Positions 54,440 to 64,000 of a stretch of 64,000 nt of DNA are shown here, one piece after another (within the stretch, counting starts at the first letter, position 1; each line of letters begins with the position of its first letter). The DNA is from Micropterix aruncella (lineage: Eukaryota > Arthropoda > Insecta > Lepidoptera > Micropterigidae). The notes under the pieces are model-generated. The model was given only the letters and a program-made list of their open reading frames with translations, made no database searches and was not told where the DNA came from. A program made the translations under genes and the position numbers. Location of the stretch: positions 2,135,001-2,199,000 of the forward strand of contig OX155952.1 in assembly GCA_944548615.1 (NCBI GenBank), written 5' to 3'.

Positions 54440-56545
54440 TAGAGTAGGCATAATCGAGAGCGCAAATAGGGTTGCTAAGCAGAATTACTTAAAATACGCT
54501 ATAGATAATTCCGATAATAAAATCAAGGCTGCCTGGAAAATCATTAATAAAATAATGTACACGGAACCAAACAGGTAATAATTGCGTACGCCTCAACGTC
54601 AATGGCAGTAGTATATATGATGCGACAACGGTTGCAGAACTTTTTAATGACTATTTCAGCTCTACGCCCTTAAATAGCAGCTGCCAGAATAAGGGAAATC
54701 ACTCAGCTTTAGGCCTGCTTGAGGACTATCGTAAAAAAAAACCAAATTCATTGTTATTCTCCCCCACCAATTTTTCCGAAATAATTAAAGTTGCTAAATC
54801 ACTTAAAATGAAAAATTTAACAGACCTATGGAATATATCCACCAAAATCCTAAAGAGTTCTGTAACCGTAATCTCGCACATTCTATCTTTTATATTTAAT
54901 CGATGCATGGAACATGGATTCTTTCCCACCGAAATGAAGATGGCCAAAGTAGTGCCGATATTTCAAAAAGGTTGCCCTGAAAACAGAGATAATTATCGAC
55001 CCATATCTCTTTTACCAGTTTTCAGCAAATTTTTTGAAAAATTACTTCCTGTCTAAAAAACATTTTGGATTGTTGTGACTCTAAGGCTTTTGATTGCGTA
55101 GACCACTCAATTCTACTTGAAAAATTGGAATACTACGGCATTAGGAATAAGGAACTGCAACTCATGGAATCTTATTTGCAAGAACGCACTCAGATTACGC
55201 AAGTCGAAAATAGCAAGAGCGCGCCACAGAATATATGCAAAGGTGTTCCACAAGAATCGATACTTGGACCTTTTCTCTTCCTCGTCTATATTAATGACAT
55301 CCCAGAGTGCCTGAAATCCGTGGATGATGAAATCATTTTATTAGCCGATGATACTTCACTTCTTTTTAGCGATAAAAATAAAGACACTTTGGCCCAAAGT
55401 AAAAGAAACAATAGACAGGCTTAGTGGTTCCCACAACGTAAATAAATCAAAATCAATATGCTTCTCTTTGCGGCCGTCTGATTTTAATGAAATAGACGTA
55501 TACTTTGGGTCTGACCAACTAGAAAATGTCTCCTCCACGAAATTTCTCGGATTAGAAATTGATCAAAAATTACAATGGCCTGATCACTTAAATGATCTCA
55601 GTAAAAAAATGTGCAGTGCCATATTCGCCATTCGAAAGATAAGAAGTTTATGCGGTTTTGAAGCAGCTAAATTCGTTTATTTTGCATATTTCCACTCCGT
55701 AATAACGTATGGCCTACTGTTTTGGGGAGTGGCACCAAACTCAAAAAGAATTTTTCTCCTCCAGAAAAGAGCGGTACGCAGTTTATATAGAGTCTCACCA
55801 AGAAGTTCTTGTAAGCCGCTATTTGTAAAATCAGGAATAATGACTCTATTTTCTTCTTACATCTACCAAAATATTATGTACGCTCGTAGACACCTAACAG
55901 AAGCTCCCGGTGAATAGTCATTTTCATCATCACGATACGAGGAATAAATCCAATCTTTACATAAACCGACAGCGACTTAGCAAAGTGCGATACAGTTTTA
56001 TTCACCAAAATTTGTCCTTCTATAATAAGATTCCAGAGAAAATAAAAAGCCTTGGAGAGGACCAATTTAAAAAGATAATTATATATAATTTCGTAAGAAA
56101 CCCATTTATGGTATAAGGGAGTTTGAAAATTCTGAGTTTATTTTCCATGTTGATGATTAATGAAATGTGTAAAGTTTTAAACATAATGGTATTATGATAG
56201 CTGACATTTTAATTTTCATATAATTTATTATACATCTATTCATTTAAAAAAAAATACGAAGGCATGTTGCTGGATTGACAATAAAATATATATTTTTTGA
56301 TTATTCTACATGGAATTTGCATTTCTATTTTAATATATTATTCTCCCTGACTCTTAAATCACATTAGTATATTTTGATTATTTTTATGTAGGTAATATTG
56401 AATATAATATTACAGCCATGACAACTATCACGATAGTTATGTTTTTCATAAATAAATTTTTAGCATTTAATTTTGTGACACACCCAAGTGTAGGAATGCC
56501 TATCTACTGGAGTAGTTGATTGTATTGTATTGTATTGTATTGTAA
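54440..56545 (+). pseudogene. LINE ORF2 pseudogene with RT domain and (ATTGT)n tail
   Basis: Pieces in order: KAAWKIINKIMYTEPN; an RT N-terminal region at 54751-55056 with FSEIIKVAKSLK, MKMAKVVPIFQKG and NYRPISLLPVFSKFFEKLL; then 55065-55424 with SKAFDCVDHSILLEKLEYYG, GVPQESILGPFLFLVYIND and LADDTSLLF. The last frame, 55348-55917, has STKFLGLEIDQKLQWPDHL, YFHSVITYGLLFWG and LLQKRAVRSLYRV. About 60 residues are missing before SKAFD. GVPQGS has become GVPQES and YADD has become LADD. The 3' UTR (56117-56519) ends in ATTGT units and also occurs at 38709-39001. It looks Jockey/CR1-like and inactive. Confidence 0.85.
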
Positions 56546-56583
56546 ACCGACGTACACTTTCCCGCAGTTACGAAGAAATGTTC

Positions 56584-57893
56584 TTAATCTCGAGTGGAAT
56601 ATTTTCTTTTATACATTTTGTATATATTTGAGATCACAGGGAGTGAGGTTGGGCGAAAAAATTCCCGAACCACATTCTTTGCCTCCCTAGCGGTATGGGC
56701 AGTGGCGCCATCTTGTAAAACCATGTGCGTATGATAAAAGGGAATATCTCTCCACAATATTACCAAGAATGCTTTCAAGCATGTTCTTGTATCGTTCAGA
56801 ACTGACTGTGATTGCTTGACCATTTGCCTCAACTAGTAACCTTTGGACCATTGAATTGTCATCGATCTTTTTCTCGCAAGTTCGTCGAGGCCTTATATCT
56901 GCAATTTTACTTGTTTTGCAGTTTTGCTTGTTTGAGACCTAGCGGTTCCGTAAAGCTTGGGCCTGATGGCTTGCCAGTGTATTCTAAGGTCGGCCGAACT
57001 CGCGCCCCGGCTCCCATTCGGTAGCCTCCTCGAAGAGGGAGTAACCTGGAATGGTCGCCGCGAACTCTTCTTGCGGCTGTAACCTACAGTCGTAGGTAGT
57101 GCGGACGGAACTAGGTGGTTTGTGCAACGTGCGGCGTTAGCCAATCGACTGTGAACTCCGGCGAATAATCGGGGGTAGTCTGGAAACGTACGTTTACTAA
57201 GCAGCGAGGGTAGTGGTCGACCTGACGTCATCTATGCTTAAAAACGATCCGTTGACCACCCGATCCCTTGTGATATTGACGAGCAAAGGGCGTCTCGATT
57301 CGTGATAAATTCGAACTGAATTACCGCTAACGTCACGTAGAGATCGCACAAGCGACCTCGAATCTGTGACCAGACTAGAGGATGTATAAATCCGTCCAAA
57401 TCTGGCAGTGAGGGCGTGAGGTCAGACCGCTGTTTCCTCTTCCCAGTATCCCGTGATGAAAAGTTGGTCTCTTATGGGTTTGTCTATCGAATGTTACAGT
57501 GGACTATCCTTGTCTGATAAGTCTTCACGTTCACTCACTCTTCATGGGAGATAGAACGACCTGATGTCGTCAAAACTCTCTGGGGTGACGGGTTCGGCCA
57601 TTATGTTGACACCCCCAGATGTTTACATACCCTTCTAAGTAGAAATGGGCCTCATCGTTAAAGATAACGTGTGCGCGCGTAAGTAAAACTTTCAATATCC
57701 TTTCAGCGCATGTTTTTCGTAAAACATAATCACTTTCCTTTAAAGCTTGTGCTAATTGAATTTTGTAAGGATGGAAACGTAATTTCTTCTTATAGATCAC
57801 TTGAAGCGTCGACTTAGGAATTCCTATAAAGGCCGAGTGCTTCCGCACAGAACGTCGTGTATTTTCAAGGACTGAATCCTTCACACGACTCAC
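56584..57893 (-). pseudogene. Tc1/IS630-like transposase split by R675
   Basis: The N-terminal half (57893-57619) reads VRKHSAFIGIPKSTLQVIYK, YKIQLAQALKESDYVLRK and IFNDEAHFYLEGYVN, with the first catalytic Asp. R675 copy o follows at 57618-56938. The C-terminal half (about 56860-56584) reads GQAITVSSERYKNML and, after a frameshift, LQDGATAHTAREAKNVVREF with the second Asp. About 30-35 residues that should join the halves are absent, so the insertion was accompanied or followed by a deletion. The third acidic residue is not found. Confidence 0.8.
56938..57618 (-). repeat. R675 dispersed repeat, copy o (full length, subfamily B)
   Basis: The minus-strand start is CTGGGGGTGTCAACATAATG (57618) and the end is TTTACGGAACCGCTAGGTC (56938). 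It is the only complete copy with the subfamily B 3' end. No target duplication is visible because the flanking transposase is deleted. Confidence 0.85.
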
Positions 57894-57940
57894 GTTTTCG
57901 AAAGTTGAAACAGTGAGTGCGAGGCCAGGAAATGCGGAAT

Positions 57941-58205
57941 GTCAACTACTACGGGTGAACCCGTCACCCCAGGAAGCTATAACAACATCGCGTCGTTCTG
58001 TCTCCCATATATTGAACGCAGAGACTTTACAATCCACAGTCTAACTACACCAACAGCCCATAAGAGTACAACACCTTACCGCGAGGCACAAGAAAATGAA
58101 ACCAGCGGGCTGACCTCGTGCTCTTACTACCAGATTTGGACGGATTTCTCCATCCTACAGTGTGGTCACAGATTCAAATTCACACGCGCGGCCCGGAATG
58201 GCTTG
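57941..58205 (+). repeat. R675 dispersed repeat, copy p (5' part)
   Basis: It starts GTCAACTACTACGGGTGAAC and stops after CACACGCGCGGCC. It lies head to head with copy o, about 320 bp away. Confidence 0.75.
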
Positions 58206-58631
58206 CTTGATGGAAGAACCCGTTGCAAGGAATTTTGATATCCACTTTTTTATCAGGTTAACCGCCCTACCTATACGAAGGTAAGTGATACGTCCGTTAT
58301 ATTATCGCCAGAACGCAACAAGCCGTATCACGTACGTTCGAGTACAAAAAAGCCGAAAACCACAAAGTGTAGGGGAGACCGGGGCTATGGGGCCACCTTT
58401 TAAGGAATTTTGATATCGCTCCTAGACAAAATTAAATTTCAATATGTTGACTATCACCCTGAATACCTCATAAGGGGAAGTTTTCAAAGTGTTGATACTT
58501 AACAGCTAAAAACTATGAACACTGCAAATGGCCTCATTACCCCATGGTATGGGGTAATGACGCCACCCCTGGCCTGGTTACCCCAAATAATTATAAATAC
58601 AAGTTTAATCAAAGAAATAAAGTTTGTTTAA

Positions 58632-60350
58632 TTAAAGAACATTACAAAAATCGCAAATATAACATTTTGCCTTTTCAGCGCCACTGCAGTCCTTGTGCGC
58701 CCACTTTCCACAAATTGTGCACCTGAACCAAATTTCACGACTTTTCCCATATTCGCCACATACAAGGCAAATTTCATCATCGGAACTCTCCTGATCTTTT
58801 AAACCTTCATCGTCGAATACGATTTCAGTTGAGGTGTCTGATGAGGAGCTACTAAATACTTTCTTCTTAACTCTCAATAACTTCTGTTTCTCTACTTCCT
58901 TGTTAGCTTTCTTTTCTTTTTTCAAACTTTTCTCAATAAGCTCGTCTTTGAGAGGTGTTGACGTTAGTATTTGGGATGAGCCTTTCTTTCGGAGATGTTT
59001 TGTAATCTTCTTGATCCTCCTTGGAATAGGTGTTATTTCAGCCACTGTGGTATGGGGTGACTTGTTCCAATTTGAAGGCCCGGCGACAACTTCCTGATTA
59101 GATGGTTCAACGATAACATCCTGATCTGATCGCTCGGAAACAACGTCTAAATCTTCAGCAGGAGGTGTAAATTCGGTCTCATCAAAAACGTATGGATTCA
59201 ATGGAAAAATACCAGTACACTGGAACCCTTTTAGAGCTTTGTCTACGGAAGACACTCTTCTATAGGCAGAACAAAAGATAGAAGCAATGTCATATTGTAC
59301 GACTCTCTCATACTGCTTTGTCTTTAGATGAAGGTCTATCTCTCGATTAATTGCCTTCTTCAGAGGTCCAAAAAATACAACGTCCAGGGGCTGGGTGCGA
59401 TGGGAGGTGTGCGGTGGGAGTGATACCATGACAATTCCATTAGCTCTACAGAAATTGTAAGCTGATAGGGATACATGACTCGAGTGATTGTCAAGTACCA
59501 ACAAAACTGGTTCCTGTGTTGAACATTTAACAGTCTTATGGAAGTGTTCGAGCCATTTTACAAACAAATCTTCTGTTATCCAGCCAGACTTAGAGCAAGT
59601 GTAGATGGCATCTGGAGGCCCATCCTTCTCCAGCAGAGGTGTCATTCTTTGACGCTTAAAGATGAACATAGGCGGAACGTATAACCCTGCAGCACTGAAG
59701 CAGCAAACCACCGTGGTATTTGTTCCTCGCTCAGCGCTGGAAATAAGACCAACTTGCTTCTGACCTTTTTTGGCCAGTACTTTTACTGCACTCCCAACTG
59801 TATTAACACCTGTCTCGTCACAGTTGAATATTCGAGATGCCGGAAACTTGTATTTACCATATACTTCTTCGAGGTTGCTGTAAAATTTTGACACGTCAAG
59901 CTTGTTAAATCCCAGTATTCTACTGAGGCTTGTGTGCTCTGGCTTTCTAAGTGAAATGTCACCACAGCGTTTCAAGAAGCCAGAGAGCCAACCCTCACCG
60001 GCGAGTTTGGTAGTTTTGTTGAACTTATTTTTGATGTTATTAATTTCAGCAAATTCATAAGCAATTTGCCTTATTTGAGTTGTTGTCACACCAAAATATA
60101 ATTTTGCCAAAATTAGGACATGAGCCTTTAGTTCTTCTTCTTGTCCAGCGCTGAACACTGTTGGTTTACCCATATTGGGGCCTTGTGGAATTCCTTTTTT
60201 TAATTGGTTTCGAAGAGAACTCCTCGGAATGTTAAAAGTCTTCGCCACACTTTTGACACTTCTGCCGTTGGCCACTTGAGCACAAGCCTCTGTCATACAT
60301 TCCTTGCTCCAACTGGCTTTATTCGTCTTCCTCTGATAATTTCGAACCAT
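58632..60350 (-). CDS. pogo-like transposase with C-terminal PHD finger (572 aa, intact)
   Basis: The protein should bind the ends of its element and excise it in the nucleus. Residues 14-52 form a pipsqueak-type helix-turn-helix. The DDE_1 core has D178 (NCDETG), D287 (VLDNHSSH) and D323 (TQPLDVV) with 35 residues between the last two. Residues about 340-520 are a low-complexity, Lys/Ser-rich arm. The C-terminus (about 525-572) has CLVC, CTICGKWAHKDC and CYICDFC, a PHD-type zinc finger that could read histone tails. The start is chosen at 60350 because an AG acceptor (60352-60351) directly precedes the ATG. The exon-1 homologue at 609-1848 has the same layout. No defect is visible. Confidence 0.92.
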   Translation of the reverse strand: MVRNYQRKTNKASWSKECMTEACAQVANGRSVKSVAKTFNIPRSSLRNQLKKGIPQGPNMGKPTVFSAGQEEELKAHVLILAKLYFGVTTTQIRQIAYEFAEINNIKNKFNKTTKLAGEGWLSGFLKRCGDISLRKPEHTSLSRILGFNKLDVSKFYSNLEEVYGKYKFPASRIFNCDETGVNTVGSAVKVLAKKGQKQVGLISSAERGTNTTVVCCFSAAGLYVPPMFIFKRQRMTPLLEKDGPPDAIYTCSKSGWITEDLFVKWLEHFHKTVKCSTQEPVLLVLDNHSSHVSLSAYNFCRANGIVMVSLPPHTSHRTQPLDVVFFGPLKKAINREIDLHLKTKQYERVVQYDIASIFCSAYRRVSSVDKALKGFQCTGIFPLNPYVFDETEFTPPAEDLDVVSERSDQDVIVEPSNQEVVAGPSNWNKSPHTTVAEITPIPRRIKKITKHLRKKGSSQILTSTPLKDELIEKSLKKEKKANKEVEKQKLLRVKKKVFSSSSSDTSTEIVFDDEGLKDQESSDDEICLVCGEYGKSREIWFRCTICGKWAHKDCSGAEKAKCYICDFCNVL

Positions 60351-60590
60351 CTATGAAAAGGGAAAAAAACACGTAAAGCACTTTGTTTCCTTTAATCCAC
60401 AATATTGGGGTAATCAGGCCATCCCTGGCCTCATTGCCCCATTTTGGTGAAGTTTACAAACATATGGAAAATATAACCTAAAACTGTCATTGAAGCAATC
60501 AATTGCATGCTAAATCATGCTGCAATATGCTATTATAAAGCATACATTGTTTGATCTTAGTATTACCAATCAAATTTTTCATATGCTTAC
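60351..60590 (-). other. 240-bp leader intron of the pogo-PHD transposase gene
   Basis: The minus strand has AAAA/GTAAGC at 60590 and the pyrimidine-rich TTTTTTCCCTTTTCATAG ending at 60351, directly before the ATG. Splicing would leave a 5' UTR exon of about 30 nt. It is inferred from splice consensus only. Confidence 0.55.
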
Positions 60591-60648
60591 TTTTGTAAAA
60601 GTCCGACCTTAGATGGAATGGCGGTATTTTGATTTTTCGCCCACGAAA

Positions 60649-60656
60649 CTTTTATA
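60649..60656 (-). promoter_or_regulatory. TATA box of the pogo-PHD transposase
   Basis: TATAAAAG on the minus strand lies about 60 bp before the predicted leader donor at 60590. Transcription would begin near 60620-60625. It is inside the element, so the transposon carries its own promoter. Confidence 0.5.
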
Positions 60657-60839
60657 TCTCCTCACATGAACACGGCCGTCGTCGGACTGTTTAATTATGC
60701 CAATGAGAGTTGGTAGCACTGCATATAAGCGGACTAAAACGCGCGGGGTTTGAATTAAGCGGGTGGCCTCATTCCCCGGGGTGGCCCCATAGCCCCGGTC
60801 TCCCCTACGTGTTATGTCAAATTATAAATAGGATAGAAA

Positions 60840-61330
60840 ACGAATTTACCGCGTGAACTTTGTAGCACCCGACGTTTCGGTGACGTTGCAGCCGCCGTTG
60901 TCTAGGGTAGACTGAAGAGCTGTCAGTCCGTTGTTTTGCTGGTAGGCCGCATACCGCTGCCACCACTGCGTAGGTTATAACGGTGGTGGGGGGCCGGGCT
61001 CGGAGCGCGGGAATTTTGAAAATCCGTCTTGCACACAACACTCACTGTATCCTGTTTTGCGTCTTTGCGTTCGGTGTTCGGCGGCGGGAACATTTTAATA
61101 AGAGGGTTCCACGTAGAAGAGAGTTTGTAGCCGTCGTCTCTATTGAAGTTCGGGGTTCTTCTTATTTCAATGGCTTCCCGGATCATGCGAGGAAAGTAGA
61201 ATTGTACCTTGGATAGCACAATGGGATTTTGAAACTGCATCCAGTGGTTACTTCCGCTATCCAATATATGTTCGCAGATCGCCGATTTTTCTCGCTGAAC
61301 GTTTTTAACAGCTTTGAGAAGTTTATACTT
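60840..61330 (-). pseudogene. Penelope-like element, C-terminal endonuclease fragment
   Basis: The minus frame reads LLKAVKNVQREKSAICEHIL, then KVQFYFPRMIREAIEIRR, PNFNRDDGYKLSSTWNPLI. This is the end of the GIY-YIG endonuclease of Penelope-like retroelements (EKSAI.EH......R..REAIEI......NRDDG..LS..W.P). A proline-rich tail and, in another frame, LDNGGCNVTETSGATKF follow. The reverse transcriptase part is missing; the fragment starts at about 61330. Confidence 0.75.
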
Positions 61331-61904
61331 AAGGCTATATGATATTTACAAGAGTTCAAAACATAAGATAAAATTGTATAATATTGTTAATATTTGATTG
61401 GTTTTTTGTAAAATTTATTTTTTTAAGAATTCGTTTAAAGGATTACACTTTGATAAAAAAATAAAAATAATAAAAGCTGGAAGGTTTTCCCGGACTGGAT
61501 TGGGAAATGCTTATTTTAAATGAGATGTATGCCTGGATGAGCACCACTTTCGACAGTGCAATGTAGGTTTGAACTGAAAGTTAAATTTGAAATTACAATT
61601 TTCCGGTTCAATTTAGTATTTCAGTCGTCGGGCTCAGTTGTCTTCCCGGGACGTCTTCCGCTAGCTGTAAAAGATTTTTTCGTTTTTCTGGTATTAAATG
61701 TTCTAAAACGCGGAGAAATTTGGTTTAGAGGGAAATCTATTTTTGATTTTGTTTATGTAAATGCAAGACGCTTCGTGCCAGCCTTGCGTTGCGGGGTCAG
61801 GTTGGCGCTAGCGCAACCACGCAGTATTATGTAGTATCGGGTCCTGTAACGGCATTATCCGTTTTAAAAGTACTTCCGGCCAGACCTAATAGTTAACGCA
61901 AATT
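61331..61904. other. no gene seen
   Basis: AT-rich sequence and a moderately GC-rich stretch near 61620-61830. The open frame at 61556-61834 has no recognisable domain. Confidence 0.3.
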
Positions 61905-62145
61905 GTTCCTAACGGTTCCGTGCAGCTTGGGACTAATGGCCTGCCTATGCTTTCTTGGGTCGGATCAACTCACGATTATATCCGGTAGCCTCCTCGACGA
62001 GGGACTCAACCAGGAAGGGCCGCTGTGAACTCTGCCTGCGGCTGTAACCTGCAGTTGTAGATGTTTAGGATAGAATATTCCGATCTGGGGGAACACCTTG
62101 GGAACTGGGTGGCTTGCGGGCTGTGCGGCTAAAGCCATTTATATC
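61905..62145 (-). repeat. R675 dispersed repeat, copy q (3' part, subfamily B)
   Basis: The minus strand contains CTTCGTCGAGGAGGCTACCGG-type sequence and ends GCTGCACGGAACCGTTAGG. It is cut off at 62145 by the tail of the LINE. Confidence 0.75.
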
Positions 62146-63110
62146 AATTTTATTTTATTTATTTATTTAAGAATTAATTACTATAAAACATTGATCAGCT
62201 TACAAAAATAACAGGAACCGAATGCTTATTTGTTTCTGTCACCCAACTGGGACTATCCCGTTCTAGGGTGGACAGGACTCTAATATCAATCAAGTTTGCT
62301 TGATTGCTTGATTGCTTACAAATGTACAAGTTTTAGTAAAAAGTTAATAACACTAAATTGCCCTAAAGTGTGGTCTTCAGAATAAAATAAAAAAATTAAA
62401 AAATAATAATAAAAAAATATCAAAAGATAATATAATAAATAAAATGCAATTCCATTATATAATCGGCAATAAATATAATATAAAATTCGATTAAATAATA
62501 TAAATAAAGTTATATGTGAGAAAAGAGAGAAACAGTCATTAATATATTATTATAATACATGTTAAGTAATATAGGATTTAATATAGAAAAAAAGTACAAT
62601 TTATTGTCAAAGTCAAATAATTTTTGGTAGTTAGTTCAATGTTAAAATATACTAAACATACATGTTTAAAAATATGTTAATAATTTGTGCACCTAAGTTT
62701 TATTAGACTATTATTTCTAGCATTTGATGTATGGTTAATCTGTCATGATTCGATAACCATTTTTAAATTTTTTTTTGAATTCCCTAAATGTCAAATTCAT
62801 TTTTATTTCCATATTGATCAGATTGTAAAATCTCGGCGCAATGAAAGAGTAATGTCTTTGTCCAAATGATGTTTTCCTTCTGGGTATTATTAAGCTATTT
62901 TCTAAAACTTGTCTCGTTGGTCGCCGGTTCTGAATAATTCCTTACTTCAAATTTCTCACTTAAAATAATTATTAGCAAAATTTCGGCTTCTCGTCCTTTC
63001 TGTTGTGTTGTATTTTTGGTATGAAATATGTATCTAAATCTTTCTACCTCACTCTCATGACTGCAAAAGCAAGTGCAGGCGTACATGTGCCAGCCCTACG
63101 CTTTTCAAGA
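62146..63110 (-). pseudogene. 5'-truncated LINE with ORF2 C-terminus and (AAAT)n tail
   Basis: The minus strand at 62933-62722 reads RRPTRQVLENSLIIPRRKTS, FGQRHYSFIAPRFYNLI, NMEIKMNLTFREFKKKFKN and a stop. This is the normal end of a Jockey/CR1-like ORF2 (...FAP..YN.LP.EI.....F..F...L). A 3' UTR of about 570 nt follows, ending in AAATAAATAAA at 62146-62165. The same 3' UTR occurs at 25606-25765 and 52680-52975. Confidence 0.75.
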
Positions 63111-63920
63111 AATTCACGTCGAAAAGTCCTAAAAAGAACTCATTTTGAAGTTTTGTTTATTTTTCCAGAAGATTGAAAATAATTAATTATTACAACGGCT
63201 GCAACTCTTTGATTTCTTACCTAATTCAAAATTAATTCAAGATAAATCCCGCCGCGCCGCGCCGCCTACGAAATGGCGTTACTACAAAATGCCATTCTTA
63301 AGTTTTTCCCAGAAACCTGTATTGCTACTTTCCGACTTCCGATCCTCGTTAATTTCAACGCATTCTAGGTCGTTTGGACAAAGTGGATTTACTGGATATT
63401 CTGGTTAAATTCTGTTTGTCATAAATTCGTGAAATAACTCACATTTTCGGGGCTATTTCATCATTAGGTGATCCATTAAGCCCATCTACGCTAAATACGA
63501 CTTATGAGTACTAACCACTCTCACAGTCACATCACATACGGATAGATACGATGAGGCAGAGCGGCAAAAACAATTTCAGATCCACTAATAAAAAATCGTT
63601 CCGTTTTCGAGCGGAATGATTTGATCTGTGAGGAAAGGCTAAACTATTACTAGTCGTTCATTAAAAACACAACCTGTATATAAGATTTTTTACATATTAT
63701 TATTATTTGTTCTTAACAAGAACTCGGGCCGGAGCGGCAAGGCACACCGTTGCGGGGAAATTCAATTTAATGCAATTCTTTATTATGGAAATCAGAGAGT
63801 ATTATAGTGAATAATTACAGTAAAAAAATATATTCATATTCATATTCATTTTAATAGCATCATAGTATAAGTCAACAACCCTAAGAACACAGCAAAAATT
63901 ATTTAAAAAAAATTGGATAA
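63111..63920. other. no gene seen
   Basis: AT-rich sequence with a GCCGCGCCGCGCCGCC tract at 63251-63267 and a hairpin of about 10 bp (AATCGTTCCG/CGGAATGATT) at 63594-63621. No recognisable coding region. Confidence 0.3.
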
Positions 63921-64000
63921 AAAAAAACGTGTTGGAGTCATTAAGTTTTTCGATTGGCCTGCTCAGAGTCCCGATCCTTACTTAATTGAGCCTATTTGAG
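63918..64000 (+). pseudogene. Tc1-like transposase fragment at the right edge
   Basis: The frame KKKRVGVIKFFDWPAQSPD contains the Tc1 motif DWPAQSPDLNPIE with its catalytic Asp. It is followed by PYLIEPI and an in-frame TGA, so it is degenerate (LNPIE has become PYLIE). The element continues beyond the window. Confidence 0.65.

Larger units (their letters stand above)
58372..60805 (-). mobile_element. pogo-like transposon, both termini intact
   Basis: Perfect 26-bp inverted repeats start GGGGAGACCGGGGCTATGG (58372-58397 and 60780-60805). Each is flanked by TA (58370-58371 and 60806-60807), the target duplication of the Tc1/mariner/pogo superfamily. Subterminal CCTGGCCT and GGGGTAAT motifs recur near both ends (58550-58590 and 60405-60445) and may bind the transposase. 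One intact gene fills the middle. The element is 2434 bp and may be recently active. Confidence 0.93.

Overview
This is eukaryotic, AT-rich DNA, most likely from an insect and probably a moth or butterfly (Lepidoptera). The main evidence is five copies of a short Helitron that begins TCCTACTA, carries a conserved 'hydropathy-poor' body starting with a run of TATG repeats, and ends GGGGCGCAGCTAG; elements of this type are abundant in Lepidoptera. No complete host protein-coding gene can be supported. The only hints of host regulatory DNA are two CpG-dense islands at about 5040-5660 and 6470-6840 (a third GC-rich patch lies at 44260-44560). Almost everything else is transposable elements, many nested inside one another.

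Layout. 1-2402: the 5' part of a pogo-like DNA transposon with a spliced transposase gene on the minus strand. 2600-4800: a Helitron copy, a mariner scrap and a 1.2-kb inverted repeat. 5040-6840: GC-rich islands. 7056-9789: a decayed mariner element with Helitron and LINE insertions. 10500-12000: a LINE 3' end, a 62-nt palindrome and G-runs. 13470-15240: two copies of a dispersed repeat called R675 here, then a mariner fragment. 15995-18815: a Helitron with both termini intact but a deleted Rep-helicase gene. 18820-24345: LINE fragments and more R675. 25351-29160: an R675 copy split by two retrotransposon insertions, one of which carries a 2.98-kb reverse transcriptase/RNase H reading frame. 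30105-33376: inverted and tandem copies of a hairpin-rich element (H600) and a palindromic minisatellite. 34119-38011: a MADF gene remnant and a large inverted arrangement of LTR-like sequence. 38591-44195: a small TA-flanked inverted-repeat element and a nest of DNA transposons (pogo containing an IS630-like element, a hAT-like element and H600). 44990-51222: more R675, including one copy inserted into another. 51385-56545: LINE fragments, a tRNA-headed SINE and a long LINE pseudogene. 56584-58205: a Tc1-like transposase split by R675. 58372-60805: a well preserved pogo-like transposon with a PHD finger. 60840-64000: a Penelope-like 3' end, a LINE 3' end and a Tc1-like scrap at the edge.

The most interesting unknown is R675, a roughly 610-680-bp GC-rich dispersed repeat with at least 17 full or partial copies on both strands. 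Three copies have 14-15-bp target-site duplications, and one of them has a paralogous empty site within this window. It has no obvious protein, no A-rich tail and no inverted termini, so it looks like a retroposed sequence of unrecognised class. The best preserved protein-coding genes are the pogo-PHD transposase (58632-60350), the spliced pogo-like transposase at the left edge, and the LINE reverse transcriptase (25890-28895).
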